A stretch of 64,000 nt of DNA from Dicaeum eximium (GCA_013396995.1 VWZP01008554.1:577304-641303); one strand, 5' to 3'; shown: positions 46,301 through 60,650, counted from the first letter of the stretch. The notes: a model not told the origin generated them from the letters alone. Made by a program: numbers and translations.

Positions 46301-49300
46301 AGCACATCCACCTTATTAGCAATATGCCTTATTAGCATGTTGTTTAATACTGCTTAAGAAATAACCTGTGAATTGTTCTTTGGATACCCACAAACTATGT
46401 ATCTCTCCTCCTTAGCAGCTTTATTAGCACTGAAAGATGAAAAATAAACTCTTGCCCTGCAAATGTAGTATAAATACATGCCACCTCTACAACTAGCAGC
46501 AAAGACTCAAGAGCAACAGCCTATATTTAAAATATTCACAACAAAGTTTTGAGTAGGCAAATCTGACAAGAATTAAACTATGTTCCATAGAGGTGATGGT
46601 GTGCTCAAACACATTCAGGAACGCTGCCAGTACTTAAAATAAGGTTTGCAACATTGTGCAAAAGAGATTTTATAATTTTAAATAATTGCTTTTTATTTTG
46701 AGTGGTAAAATGTTTGCCAAAGCAAGTGTTTTTATGAACCATAGCCTACTGCCCTAGATTCCTCTCTGAAAATTGTAATTATTTTATTACAGTAAAATAG
46801 TTACATCATTTTCAGAGCCTGAAATGGTAACGCTGTCAAAAGACATATGCTGATAGATATCCCAGTGCCATTAGCAATGAAACCTGACTTCCTTTAACAA
46901 GTCTTTAACAAAGTCAGAATGAACCAACTTGTGCCCCACTGCAGTGTTCATTAATGAGCTGGGCTGAGCTGCCTCCAACGCCGCTGAACTACAAAAAGCT
47001 CTGAGCAGCTGTGGTGGGAGTGTTTGCATCCGTTTGTGCTGCTACCCACAAATCTATGGGTAACCACAGAGCTCACACAGCTCCCACCCCTTATTTCACC
47101 AGAGGTCAGGAAAACAGCCAGCGGAGCAGAGCAGGCACTGAAATGATGCAGGAGCTGGAAAAAATGGAACCCACTGCTGGCTTCAACTGACAGACAGCTG
47201 CCAGCAGCAGATGGAGTCAGATGGATCTCTCTGCTAGCTGGGAACCCCTCACTGCTGCTATCCATGGACACAAAATCACTGTGAGAACTAAACCACAGGA
47301 AAATCATAAATGAGAACCAAGAAACATGTTCTACATCAGACTGAGCATTACAGTCTTACAATGCCGTGTCCTAGTCTGAGAGGAACACCAAACAAGAGAC
47401 ATGCAAGCACATCCCAAATATTTATAGTGACACACTGCTGTGCAGAGGGATGAGGCAAACTCCATCCACTTCTGTGCTAAGTGAAGGATGGAGAGACCTT
47501 GGGAGACCTTTCCCAAGCAGTGGGAAAGAGAAGTTGTGGAGGTGGATTGTTTATTTATAGGAGTTAAAAGTAAGCTTCCCAGAGAAATGAGCTTTTAAAT
47601 AACCAGAAGGAGCCTCACTTTCCAACAGCCAGAAAAAAGGTTCTTGCAAACTCTCCTGGCGTTTTTTTTCTTCCTTTGCATATGCAGCTCATTAATGGCT
47701 TCTCCATCTGCACTCACAACTGCTCTTAACATTTGCACAGCCCAAGACAAAGATGTTCTGGGCAAGCCACAGCCTCTTCTGACAACTGTCACAAATGAAA
47801 CGCCAAATCAGTCTGGTGATATCTTTGACCCATGACAACACTGCGGCTTCTTGGAAGGAAATTCCTGGAAGAAATCGATACGGTGCTATAAAACCCTGTC
47901 AGTTCTGCTATTACTCAACAGAAGGACTGCATCAGCAAGACAAAGGCGACAGAAAATGCAGTCCCAGGATAAGGGGTAGGATGGAAAAGGCTGGGCTGTT
48001 ATGGCTGCATGAGCAGTGGTGCCTTCATACAACCACAGTGGCACCATCAGGGAATGTGTGGCAAGAGGAAACTGCAAGGCAAGTTCTGCTCCTGGATCTC
48101 CTGAATTCCTACTACTGGGAAACTGAAAAAGCCTTCCTTTGGAAAAAGGAAACCAGGGTGGAATCTATAATCAAACAAACATATCATGTCAAGAGCCACT
48201 TTCCTATCTTATTTTACCTGCTCGCTGCCCAGCTCCCACACATCCTGCCACTGATGATGAATAATTCCCTTTCAAAATCAGGGCACACAAACAGGGATCA
48301 TGAATGCAGGAGACTTTCTAACAAAGAACACTGTGCCCTCCATGTGGGATGGGGATATTTCACTATCATCTCCATCACAACAATACACTCAGTGCTACAG
48401 CACGTCCCCGTGGGCTGTACTGAACTCACGCGAAGATGCTCGGCACGCACGGCATCCACTTTCCCCTCTCTTCTCTTTCCATCTTAATCCACATTGGCAC
48501 ATCCTGACTTCTGTCAGTTTGGAGAGACTGCTCAAAGTTTTTATGAGACATGGTTAGGAGGGCTACAGCACCCTCCCCACACTACCAGCAGCACGAGGCG
48601 TTCACAATCCTCCAGTGCTCGCTATTGTCTCTGCTTCCACTTGTTTAAAATTCCTACGGGATACTGACATATCTCAATAGGGCTTTAATAATAGCCTAAT
48701 AATTGCTCCAGACAATAACTTACATTGTTTGAGTGCTCGCCTGTGGGGGGGGTGGGTAGAAGGGTTGCCTTGGTAACAACGTAAAAATCATACGGCAAAT
48801 AGAGACATGGAAGGACACAAGCTCATCTGTTCGCTCCCTGCTCAAAAATCCGTGGGAAACGGTGACATTGGCACAGAAGTAAGGCTCTTCTGGTCAGAGT
48901 GTGTAAATAGCACTAAAATCCAACTTATCGGGAGGTTTAATTAAGGCTTAGGTAAAGAAGATGTTATGAATTATGCAGTAGAGGCCAGAGGTAGCAGACA
49001 CCACAATTTCAGTGTGCTGTCAAAGCCAATTCTCAGTTTCAGGAAGATGGAATTTTGTCATCTAAACGGCTTAATTTAAAGTGCTGGAGACAAGGTAATG
49101 AGGTCAGTAAACTCAAATGCTCTGAGTTCATGTTTTGTCTTTGCTCTGCTTTGATCAGTTTTCTCTAGCAGCTTTCTTTGAAAGACATCAGTATCGTGAT
49201 ACACAGCAACTCAAGAGTCAGTTTTTAGAACATGGCAAGAATTGCTGCTGTGTGCCTGGAAATAAACATGCGCAGACTACATATTCCCACATTTGTCCTA

Positions 49301-49804
49301 GAGAGCAAAAACAGGGAAAAAACACCTCCTGCAAGCACAGTCCACCTGGCTCATCCCTGCCTTCCATCCTCCAAGAAACAGTAGCTGCACACCAGGAAAA
49401 AGCACTCAAAGAGGCCTTTTTAGTTATTAGCGGCATAATGGCTCACAGGTTCATGCTCCACGTCGGGAACTGACAGCAGCAGACAGAGCAGACAGCAGCC
49501 AGCAGCTCACTCCATCCAAGAGGAGTCATGTTAATGGATATATTAAGAGCAACCTGCCCAGCAAATGGCAGAGGCACAGTCGCAGCAAAGCCGCCGCAGG
49601 AAAGGCTCCCCTACGACTTTTTCATTAGTTATCTCAAATTAAATTAATTTTCCGAAGCACAAGAACAATGACAACTAATAAAATTCCAGTCCCATGATGC
49701 CATTTTATGCCCATCTGTTTCTGGGGAACTAGAGATGGCTGGACATGCTCACATGCCCCATCAACATCTGCTGGGGGAAGCTGTGAATTCACACGGCTCT
49801 TTAT

Positions 49805-50253
49805 CATGGAATCACAGAATTGTTTAGGTTGGAAAAACCCTGCAAGATCATTGAGCCCAGTTGTTAGCCCAAGGCCACTACCAAACCACGTCACCAAGTG
49901 TCATATCTATGTAACTTTTAAATCCCTCCAGGATTGGTGATTCTTCACTTCTCCGGGCAGTCTCTTCCAATACTTGACAACCCTTCTAGTGGTTTTTTTC
50001 CTAATATCCAAACAAAACATCAACTTGAGGTGGTTTCCTCTCACCCTGTCACTTACTGCTTGGGAGAAGAGGCCTTCTCTCATCTGCCTACAACCTTCAG
50101 ATGGTTGTAGAGAGCAAAAAGAGCTCACCCAAGCTTCATTTTCTCAAGGCTGAGCCCCTCCAGCCACTTCTCATCAGTCTTGTGCTCCAGACCCTTCCCC
50201 AGCTCCATTCCCTTCTCTGGACGCACTCCAGCCCCTCAATGTCCTTCTTGTCA
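49805..50253 (-). repeat. CR1 LINE fragment, longer 3' part
   Basis: Plus strand starts tggaatcacagaattgttta and continues through ccaaggccactaccaaacca, a GTGGTTTTTTTCCTAATATC block and a CTCAAGGCTGAGCCCCTCC block to tgtccttcttgt. It is about 450 bp of inverted CR1, a different subfamily from the copy at 26336. Confidence 0.9.
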
Positions 50254-51617
50254 CAAGGGTCAACCTAACCTGGTGATCACACCTAAGATCACTGGTGACA
50301 GTCAGGGCTGACAAAAGAAATTCAGGGACACAGTTTCTGTGCTGGTGATGATGGCAAAGATGCCACATCCCTGTGGATTAGGAGGCTCTGGACACTGGGC
50401 AGGAGCAGGGAACGCTCTCCTGTGCCAGGAGGGAGCTCTGTGTCACCCCTGTGGAAAGGCCACCTCAGCCCAGCACTAATGAGTGCTCAGGGAGGGACAC
50501 AATAGCCAAGAAACCTCTCTCTGCTCGTAGGAGGCTCTCAGAAAGGCAAAGGACAAAGAGCTCCTCTTCAAAGGAAAAGGGCACAAGCTGATAAGATGGA
50601 TTCCTTCCAGCACGGCGTTTTCTCCCCGGCAGCCAAGTAAAGGGGTTGGGCTTTCTTACTATTGCCTTTGGAAACGGGATCAGAATGCAGATATTTTAAA
50701 AGCATGTTCTGGCACGGGCCCAGTTTCCTTGCCAGCAAGATTTTCAACCTTTAACACCAAGCAAAATCCTACTAATTGCAGAATTGTTCTTTCTTCAAAG
50801 AGTCGTTCCAACAAAGCTTTACAAAACCAACGACAGCAGATGAGGCCAGTACTACTTGTTTATTCTGCAAAACACTTCATGGCAGAAATTTAAACCTACA
50901 GGGATGAGAAAAGAAGCAACATTCTGTACTAACTCCAGAGACCCCTTTTCACTTTGAATTTCAGATTTCAAGCTGCCTGCAGAAAGCTGGAAGAGAAGCT
51001 GTTCGCTTCCACCACGAGCTGTAAACAAAGCAGCGACAGGAAAAAAAAAAAGGGGGATTGGGAAAGGGCTGGAAAGGTGAAAATCTCCTGTGACATCCTG
51101 ATCATGTTTTGCTGCATATCACAGGACATCACCTCGAAAATGGAAGTGACAGCCTCCTCTGCTATAAGGAGCGTTTACCCCATGCCTTCTCAAACCTGGG
51201 AAGAAAGCAGACTGATGATACTGTAATTTAGTTCAGCCATCCAAATTGGCAAACCAAGTCTAAAGATATGACTAAAAAGCCTGGTTTATCTACAGCAAGT
51301 AGGTGCAAAATTTTTCCTGCCAGAAAACATTAGGAAAACTCTACAACAGTCCATGTTCCATGTTCCTAGGTAAGTAATTAAGCCAGTTGTTTGAGTCTTT
51401 GACACTTGTACTCCTAAATTACAGATGCAACAGCAAGGGTCCCACAGGAAACAGGCATTTCTTCAGTTAAATGGTTTTATTTCAAAATAAGCCAAATAAT
51501 CTTCTCAATACCCTTCAATATCCTTTTGGTATCTCAATCAAGAAAACTTATGAGGTGTAAAAGACCACTTTAAATAAATCCCTAAAGACAGACAGACACA
51601 GACATAAAACATAAAAC

Positions 51618-51635
51618 TTTTTTTTTTTTTTTTTT
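51618..51635. repeat. Poly-T run
   Basis: An uninterrupted run of about 18 T on the plus strand. Nothing upstream on the minus strand looks like a processed retrocopy, so I treat it as a simple homopolymer. Confidence 0.9.
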
Positions 51636-52530
51636 AAATTAAAAACTCTGAAAACCCTTTGGACCAATCCTCAAAGGAAGAGAAGAGATGAGAGGTAACC
51701 GGGCTGTGAAGCAGCATTGTGGATACTGAGCATATACTGACATCACAGTGAAGGGAGAAAAGGTTAAAAACAAAGCAACACAATCTTTTAATAGGTTCAA
51801 GGCTAAGTTGACATTACTAAGCACATTAAACAGTAAAAAACCAAGACATTAGACTACAGGAGCATAAGGCCAGGATTAACCAACTATGATGCTTTTGCAA
51901 CAAGAACAAAGCATGCTGCAAGGCAGTCTGAGGCAAAACCAAGACCCCCTAGGAAGCAACAGCAGTTTCTTGAATATTAAGCAATGGAGAAAAATGGACA
52001 CAGGGACAGAAAAGCTTGTTAAGGAAGAAATTTATGCTAGAGCAGGTCTTTTCCACGGCAGCGCTCTAAATGGAAGAATTATGAAGAACCAGCATTCAAT
52101 TGATTCAGTTACGAAATTTAATGACATTTGCCCTGGGGGGTTGTTTTTGTTTTCTTAAAACTACAGTACTTAAGGTGAGGTGCTCAAAGAAATTAAGATC
52201 TAGCTTAAAAATGAAAAAGAAAAAAAAAGATTAGGTGTTCTCAGTTCTCCAACACACCATGAGCAAATATTACAATTCCCACACCTTGTTTGCAAATAAA
52301 CTTGTGTTATAAAAAGTCTAGGCAAATATAATTAACAACAGAACTGGCAAGGAGCTCGGGGTTAGTTCTGAGAATACAACCATTACAAAGAAGCTGTTTA
52401 AACCACCTTTTTGACCTTCCTACCTCTGTGCCCCAGGTCTTTGCCCCAGCCCTACTCCTTGCAGTCCAGCATTTATTTCAGCCCAACTATTTGCAAGGCT
52501 GAGTTCTGAATGGGAGAAGTGTTGCCCTGT

Positions 52531-52533
52531 TCC

Positions 52534-52568
<35 letters not shown>
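52531..52568. repeat. (AAAT)n microsatellite
   Basis: About nine tandem copies of the tetranucleotide AAAT/TAAA. Minus-strand translation gives an artefactual Leu-Phe-Ile-Tyr repeat. Confidence 0.95.
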
Positions 52569-53147
52569 GCATGCTGCATCTGCCAGGAGAAAATAGAGAA
52601 GATATTTTGGGTGTGTTCAACAGCTTTACTTGCTGTGACTCTACTTCTGAAAGACACATTAATATATATTCAAAACCATACAAGTCTAAAAGAAAAACTG
52701 TTAAGTCTTTAAAAATCTATCTGAATGTACAAAGAACATCTTCCTTTTAGAGCAGAGCTTTATTTCTAACTAAGTACAGACTGAATGCAGCAGCAATACT
52801 CAACTATTTTGGATACAAACCACCTGTCTGGGAGGTCATTGAGTTCCTATTGAGTTGGACTTATTTTGAAATGAAAGAAGACAAGGTAACTAAGGTGTGC
52901 AAAGGAAAGCTGTTGAGATTTGTAATGTGGAACAAGAGAGGGAAGTCCCAGCAGTCTTTCACAAATTGGTACTTTTCCAGTGAATGTTTCCTTTCATCTC
53001 AAAAAGCAAGGAAGCAGCTGAAAGGCCCAAAGACCTCTAGATCATCTGCATCTCGTACAAAAACATCCAATATAGCCAAGCTGAGACCACCTAAGACCAG
53101 GTTTATTCAGCATTGAGATGATCACTGACAAAGCCTTGCTGCAGCTT

Positions 53148-53356
53148 TGTAATCAGAGGGTACAGAGAAGATGGAGCCAGACCCTTCCTGGAGGTGCACA
53201 GCAGAAGGACAGGAGGCAATGGACAGTGCAACTTAGGAAACCCAGCTAGAGAGGATGCTTTCACCATGATGACAGTCGAGAACTGAGTGAGAGTCCAGAG
53301 AGGTGGTGGCATCTCCCTCCTTGGAGATAACCAAGGCTCTGTTAGATGAGGCCCTT
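53148..53356 (+). repeat. Degenerate CR1 LINE fragment
   Basis: Sense-oriented CR1-like blocks agaagatggagccagaccct, ggacaggaggcaatggacag and gcatctccctccttggagat are visible, although the copy is diverged and interrupted. It ends within a gttagatgaggcccttacct stretch. Confidence 0.7.
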
Positions 53357-56027
53357 ACCTACCTCATCTAGCTTGACATCCTTTGAGCATGATTTTGGAC
53401 CAAAGACCTCCAGAGTAAGAAGAAAAGGTATCATTGGAAAGGTCTCAAAGGTACTTAAAGCAAAAATGAAAACCATGTACTTCTCTTTTTCCCCAATCTC
53501 CCCTCAACAGTAGATTGTCTATATCCTGTAGAACCTGTAGTAAGTAAAGCAGGAAACCACCTTCCAAATGCCATTCTGCTGATCCAGAGAAGGATCTGGG
53601 GTACTACTGTAGTCATAAACAACATGTTGTTCTTTCCCAAGTTAAATTGCCTTTCCTTGACTTCAAAAGTGCTTTACCCAAATAGGGGAATACTGCAGCG
53701 GATGAAAAATCCATTCACTTAGGATCAAAACTTGTAACTCGGAAGTCTAAGCTGAAGGTTTTAAATTATAATCAGTCTAATGATGAAAAATATTTATCTA
53801 CATCGTAAAGAAACAAGTCAGGGCAGAGAACTTGCCCCTGATCCTGGCAAGGCTGGATTCCCACTGCCCAAGATCTCCAGGACAGAAAAGCTTTACCATG
53901 ACACTGAAATAACACACGTGGTGTTGAGATGAGTGTGGATGGAACTGGACAGGCCTCACCAGCAAGGCTGTGCAGAGAGTCACAGTCTAATTGCTTTAAT
54001 TCACAGAAATAAACTCCCCCTGCATATTTTAAAATAATTACCTAGAGAAATGATCATGAAACACATTATTATCCTTAAGCCAGCATTTATAGTACTTCTT
54101 AAGGCAGTACGTGTGGCAGTCCTGGCTAAGTCCGGCTCTCAAACCCCAGAATTAGAGCCCCATCTCTGCCCAGGGCTGCAGCACACAGTTCAGAGTGAAT
54201 GCTTGGATAAATATGAACCCAGTGCTGCAGAGACAGCTCTGATCCAGCTCAGCACATCAAACCCATCTCCATCTGAAACTTCCTTCTCCAAGTTATTTTT
54301 CCATTAGAAAATGAGGGTGACTAGGAATAATCTGATTTATGAATTGAAATGCTGGATCAAGTCCCATGGACAGAGGAGAGTATGAGGAGTCTCCCTCTCT
54401 CCCTTTAGCTTGAGGCTACCCAAAGGTGAGGGGTGTCTCCAAAAAGGCCTCCACTTCCACCTACAATTGAGAGCAGCAGGTGACTCCACATTTTGGAAGT
54501 AGGCAGGATTCCAAAGCTGTGCTTTAAAGCTGGGTGTCAGCACTGTTCCAGCAGTATGGGTGGCACAAGCAATAGCCCTGGAGCTGCTGCCAACTCCACA
54601 CTACCATTGAGGGCAATGAAGACTTTTTTTCCAAGCTACAGTCATTGGTGAAAGCCAGGAAAAGCAGGAAATCTAGTGTCTGACCTTGCTTTTACTTTTG
54701 GAAAAAGCAAGTCTAAGTAGCAACATGTTTGATTGAAAACCTATAAATCAACTTCACATTTATTGGTCCCAAACCTGATTAGTCTTCTGCAAGTTCCTTG
54801 ACATTCCCATTCCCAAAGCAATCCATATGTTGGGCATTTCAGTGCATTTATTACCCCCACATGATGAACTGCTCTGCTAGAGGCATTTCCACACCGCAGA
54901 TAGCAACAGGGCACCAATCCTGAGGGCTGGAGGCTTTTGGGGGCAGAAGGAAGTGCACCCAAATCATCCAGTGCCTACAAAATCACAACCAAAGAGCAGA
55001 CTGACAATTAAATATGTAACACAAGGCAGGCACTTTCATCTCCTGGCCACCATGTGACCTCCATCTGCACCCTACCACAGAAAAAAAAGCTCCACATTTC
55101 TACTCAGAAAACCGAGGCATTTCTGGAGTTAATTTTTACATCTTCAACCCATGAGGTCTTTACTTTGTAGGGAAAAAAATTGCATCCCTTTTAGAGAAAG
55201 GTGAGGTAGAAGGAAAGAAGCAGAGTTGAGTTGAGGGCCTCCCTCATGGTGAAGACATCTCCAGAGATCGCTAAAGGAGAAAAAAAACCATGACCAGGCA
55301 AGTAGAAATGCAAGAATTGCATTTTTTGTGAATTCCTAAAGCAAGAACTATTTATCCCTTGTGGTTAACAAAGCACAACAAGGCTACAAAACCAGAATAT
55401 AAACCCCCCCAACATTTTAATGTGTGAGAAGAGCAGCAGTAAAGGTCTGGACTGCAAGCAGAGGAAACTCTGCCAAAGAATTCATGTGCCATATGAAGGC
55501 TGTAACATCAATAGCCTCTAAAAACCACAAAGGAAGATGGGAAGGAGAGGGCTTAGCCAAAGCAGCACATTTTAAAGCTGTTATCTTATTATCACTATGT
55601 CATGAGTTGGAATAATATATGTGTTTGAGGCATAGTGGAAACTATGGGCTTAATTAAATATATTTATGGAGGATGCTTCTGAGGTTTCCAGAGTACTTTT
55701 TATAGTCCTAATGCTGTTGACAAGACAGGAAGTGATATTCATATCAAAGACTGCACCCCAAACAAAACCACCAAATTCAGTGTGTGTGTTTGAACCACAG
55801 GATGACCCTGGTTAGGAGTCAAAATAGAAGAAAGAATCAGAATTCATATGGAGGGAAGAGAAAGGGCAAAAAGAGAAAAAAAAATCCCCACTTAATACAA
55901 GAAGCAAGATAAGGGCTAGGGTCCTCCTAGGAATATAAAGGTCACCACCACCTCCTCACCTGCCATTGCTTTGGCCTTTGACTCAAACCTGCAGGAGTTT
56001 TCCTAAGCATTGCTGCTCTTTTAATTG

Positions 56028-56228
56028 CAGAATCAGAGTGGTTTGGGCTGGGAGGGACATTAAAGATCATCTCTTTCCCTGCTCACACTTTCCACTATCC
56101 CAGGCTGCTCCAAGCCCCGTCCAACCTGGCCTTGGACCCTGCCAGGGATGGGGCAGCCACAGCTTCTCTGGGCACCCTGTTAACCTCCAAATTAGTGCTG
56201 CCACCCAAGAATTCTCCCTAATGCTGAG
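56028..56228 (-). repeat. CR1 LINE fragment, 3' end
   Basis: Plus strand reads gaatcagagtggtttgggct followed by gggagggacattaaagatca, a CCCGTCCAACCTGGCCTTGG block and gcagccacagcttctctggg. Inverted CR1. Confidence 0.9.
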
Positions 56229-59080
56229 AAGAGAGTACATGACTGGGAGAGCCTTGAAAATTTAAGTTATACAAGCCACCTACCTAAGTCATCACCTAAG
56301 TGGTAAGAGGTAAGTTCCTCAGTTAAAATACCTGCTCTCACATCAGAAAGATGAAGCCCAAAAAAAGAGCATCAAATCACAGGGTACAGAGGTTGTTCCA
56401 GAATTAATTCTATACTGAGAATGAGCAGAAACACCTTACTTCACACTTTGTTATGAAAGTATAGAATGTAAAACTGGGCCTGGTTACCAAGGTAGAAACA
56501 ATTAAACACTCAGTGTCCACAAACTCACATTACAAGCACATACAATAATTGAGCAAACTAACAGAGCACCATAATGGTATGAACTGGGAAAATACCAAAC
56601 TAGTCTGGCATTTTTCTAAAACAAACAAAAAAATAGTATAAGAAGGGGACTGGTACAAGATGTTCCCACATCCTTAAATATGCAGCACGTGGGGACTTCT
56701 ACCACCCCCAGAAATGAATAAGAGCTTTAATAACTAATAATCTTAAAGGAAAAATTCAGATCAGCCTAAAAGAAGACAGGCTTACTTGTGATATTAAGGA
56801 GAGGAAACTGAATACATAACAACATTGATGTTTAAGTGTTGACAATTACACCCTAAAGACTAAAATGCTAAAGCTTTGATTTCTTCAATCCTATTTTCCA
56901 AGGCAAGCATGCAGTTCCCAGGGTGAGCTGTGTTTATTTTGATTAGAACTGCCACATGGAGTCAATACTACAAAACCACCACATCAGTTGAGATTCTCAA
57001 TTGGCAAGCCACAACTTTCTGTTAAGTTTCCACCTCTTCAGAACCCAAGTTAATGCTGAACTTGGGCCAAAAAAGGAGGAAATCAGTCAGAAAAGGACAC
57101 TGAATGCTTCTTCTGCAGGAAAAAAGACAAATATTTTCCAAGAAGAGGCAAGCTACATGCTTGTTAGGACACACATAACAGTCATAGCTTTAAGGTTCAG
57201 ACAGTAGTTCCTCATCACCTCTTAACCAAATATTTACACATTTTTCTTTTTTACTGGATTTGTTTCTAAGTAAGGAAGTTACAACCAAGAAACAGCTCCA
57301 ACAACCCAACTCCTCTAAAAGCCTGTAGCAGCTTGGATCTTGGGTTATTTCTGAGTATACAAAGTCTTTACTTGTGCCATTCATCTTTTAGATGAATTAC
57401 ATGTCACTTGCTCTGCATCTTTTGTGTAAGAGCATACAATTCAGGGGGAAAAGCACATGGAGAATTTTAACAGCTCTGGAAATATCACCAGTTTAATCCT
57501 GAGTTGGAAATTTAAGACTAAACAAACATCTTGAGGGTACCATGTTACCTAAATACCAGTCTACTGAGAACTCTTAAAGGGAAGAAGAGCAAATGCACCA
57601 AAGCAAGAGACCACAAATCATTGGCAGTAGCAAAGAGCTATCTAATAGCAAGGGAAAATACATAAACATTAACATTTCAAAATGTCCCCTGGGCTTAGCT
57701 AATTGCTATGATCAATTCTAGTTTGCTCACAAAAGCCTGGACAGCTAGCCAGAGGGGGCAAGGAGGGAAGTAGGAATGGGAGATGCAACTTGAATGATTT
57801 TTTAAACAGAAGGACGACACGCCAATGCCCACGGACACGCAGGTGGCACTGCAGCCCTGGGGACCATCCTCACTGAGCACAGCTCCCACCTGACAAACAG
57901 CTGCCAAGGGCCAGGCAGGGACGTGAGCACGCATTCATCTCCCTGTGCCAGCCCTGCTGAATGAGAACCACCTCATTTCTATCAGTCAGCATCAAAACAG
58001 GCTCTCCCCAAAGCCAGCACCACTCCCCTGATTGCAGTCAGCCTCTCAACAAGTGGCTGATTAGGCAAGCCAGCAGCACCTAGGCTTACAGCATTAAAAC
58101 AATCATCAGGCTGTTCAGGAAAAACTTGAATATTTAAAGCCAGACATCCCATCTCCCCTACATTATGCCCAACACATTAAGAGAGAGCTTTTGTATCATC
58201 AGGTGTCCCTAATCAGAGCAGACAAAGACTATCAGCAGCCCTTGGATGTTCAGCACCTCACCAAGTGGCTACTGAGACCTGCTTTGGGGATGGGAAGGAG
58301 CTGGAGAGCCCGTGAGGATAACAGTGCTACATCAAGTGATGGACAAGGTCTCATTACTAGATGGTGTACAATAACATGATCATTCACCATTCTCCAGAAA
58401 GAAAGAACTTCCAACAACACTTATTAAACAACTCCTAAAATACTGGGATTTATCTGAGGAGATGGCTCACAATGACTGCCAAATTTCCTTTGTCCATAGG
58501 CAGGAAAGCTTGCCGTGTCAAGTGACAGAATTTTTACAGCGTTTAACACACCTTTTCAAAGATGTCATTTCTTGTTTCTGATTGCAGAAGACACACTAAA
58601 TGCAAGCCACAAACCAGCCCAGAGTAAACCCCAACATGCCTGCAGATAGATCCCATGCTTTTATAGCACTCAGCTGCTTTGCCAAAAGACAGAGTAAAAT
58701 TAATGCACCATTCCCAGACACAGGGACTGACATCTGCCCCACCATATCCCTCTTTAATTTAAAGCAAGCAGCGGGGGTGTAACAGTCCCACCCTTTTCAT
58801 TAATAACTTCCAGTAGCTCTAACAGACATTTGCCTACACAATTATTTTTCCTGTTTTATACAAACAGATGCAGTTAAACCCCTTTTTGAGATGTGAAAGG
58901 AAGACCACACATCAATTAAAATGTGCAAAAAGGGACAGCTTCAGAGGTTTGCATTGCCAGGACACTCTAGTAACAAGCAAATGTTACAGTTCCTACATGC
59001 TCTCATACAGCAACAGGAGCACTAATGAAGTAACCAAAACATCAGACTAAATGCTCAAAGATGGCTGCTAGTCATCTCAC

Positions 59081-59120
59081 AGTAATTAATAAAGACTTCT
59101 AATAATTAATAAAGACTTCT
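59081..59120. repeat. Tandem duplication of a 20-bp unit
   Basis: Two adjacent copies, agtaattaataaagacttct and aataattaataaagacttct, differ by one base. Confidence 0.95.
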
Positions 59121-59758
59121 TCCAACCGTTATGCTTTGACTTGAGAAAGATGTGATGACAAAAGAACTGTGTAAATGACTCTTCCTCTAAATAACCTCTC
59201 CAGAAGTAGCTATTTATGGTCAAGGGCCTTCCAGGGGTTGCTTTCAGAGCTTAAATATATTTGTGTCCAATAGAATTTTCTGAATCCCTTTTTGATCTCA
59301 CAGACTCCTCCTAACATCCTCTACACCTGCACCAGAATTAGTTACTCCTTTTGCTCAGCATCTGGCAGCTGCTCCTTCCATTTGATGTCCCCTAGCTCTT
59401 GTTCCAGAAGAAAGAGCAAACCTCTCATGCTTTTAATCACACAGACCTCTCTCAGTTCTCTTATTCAAGGCTGAAGAGTGCTAATGAACACAATCACACC
59501 AAAGCCATTCTTCATTCATCCTTACTGTCCTCCTTTGCACCTTTCCTGGCTTTGTCCAAACCTCTTGAAGCAGGATACACAGGTGGGGAAGAAGAGCAAC
59601 ACCAGAACTACACACAACCAGTCTGCTAAAAAAAAAACCTGCTTTTTCCAGCAGCCTTGCTTTTGCATTTTCACTTTTCCAGCCCCTCAACCAGCTGTGT
59701 CTCTCTCAGGTACAAAGTAAAGATTGTGCATCAAGGCCAGCTCCTACTCAGAGTTCAG

Positions 59759-59801
59759 GTGCATTTACACACACATTCACCCACCACAGTGCATTTACAC
59801 A
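59759..59801. repeat. Short direct repeat
   Basis: Two copies of gtgcatttacacac are separated by a 16-bp CA/CC-rich spacer. Confidence 0.85.
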
Positions 59802-60287
59802 CTTCACTGCAGCCCTACATGCCCAAGAAGAAACACACAGACATTCAACACAAAATGCTGACAGACAAAGAGAAAAATAAGATCAGCTGTAGGTAAAACC
59901 AGAAAGGACTTATTTGGTACCCATTCTTGTCATGTTATGAGTCTCTAGGGGTCTCAATCAGTCATTTGAGTGTGCTGTCCTCAATAAAACATCAGCCAAA
60001 ACTGTGAAAATAATGTGCAAGAAAGTTGCTATAGTTTCCTGATCCTAATTTCCACAGTTGGGTAACTTATAGCAACGTTTTGTTCCTTCACAGGGATGTG
60101 AGAGACAACTTGCATAAAATTCAGCTCAGTAAGATTAATAATCAAAGTGATAAATCAACACAGAGCAAGAGGACAGAATGCTGAACCCACTTGGGGTCCT
60201 CCTGTTCAGTCAATCAAAAGAAAAATGAAGCGCACAGATTTTGTTAATTATTCACAGGCTCCCCATACACACACCTTTAACATTCAG

Positions 60288-60328
60288 CACAAAGCACTTA
60301 GGCATCAATACAAAGCACTTAGGCACTA
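60288..60328. repeat. Short imperfect tandem repeat
   Basis: Two copies of acaaagcacttaggca are separated by four to five bases, followed by a partial third copy (acaaagcc). Confidence 0.85.
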
Positions 60329-60650
60329 CAAAGCCACAGCACCTTCCCAAATCTACCATTACACTTCCAAATGGAATTCTTGTCTTTTCTGAAACAGTTT
60401 AGTCTGGCATATAAAATGAACATCATTCAGAAGTATTAAAGAAAATATGTCTTCAAGTAACTGGCACAGCACAACATGAAGTGACTCCACTGAACACATC
60501 TCCACGTCTCAAGTGCAAAAAGCCTGGATCTTTCCATAAAGTGTTGCTGGTGCATTCAGAAAAAAAGTAGAATTCAAGGACAGAGGCAGGCTCAGGGGTG
60601 GGAGGCAATGCAGAACTCTGCAGTCAGCTTACTGTAAAGCTCAAGAATAG

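Noticed and set aside
51618..51635. Poly-T run as the tail of a processed pseudogene
   Set aside because: No polyadenylation signal and no coding-like sequence on the minus strand next to it.
52420..52683. Minus-strand frame with a Tyr-Leu-Phe-Ile repeat
   Set aside because: Artefact of the (AAAT)n microsatellite.
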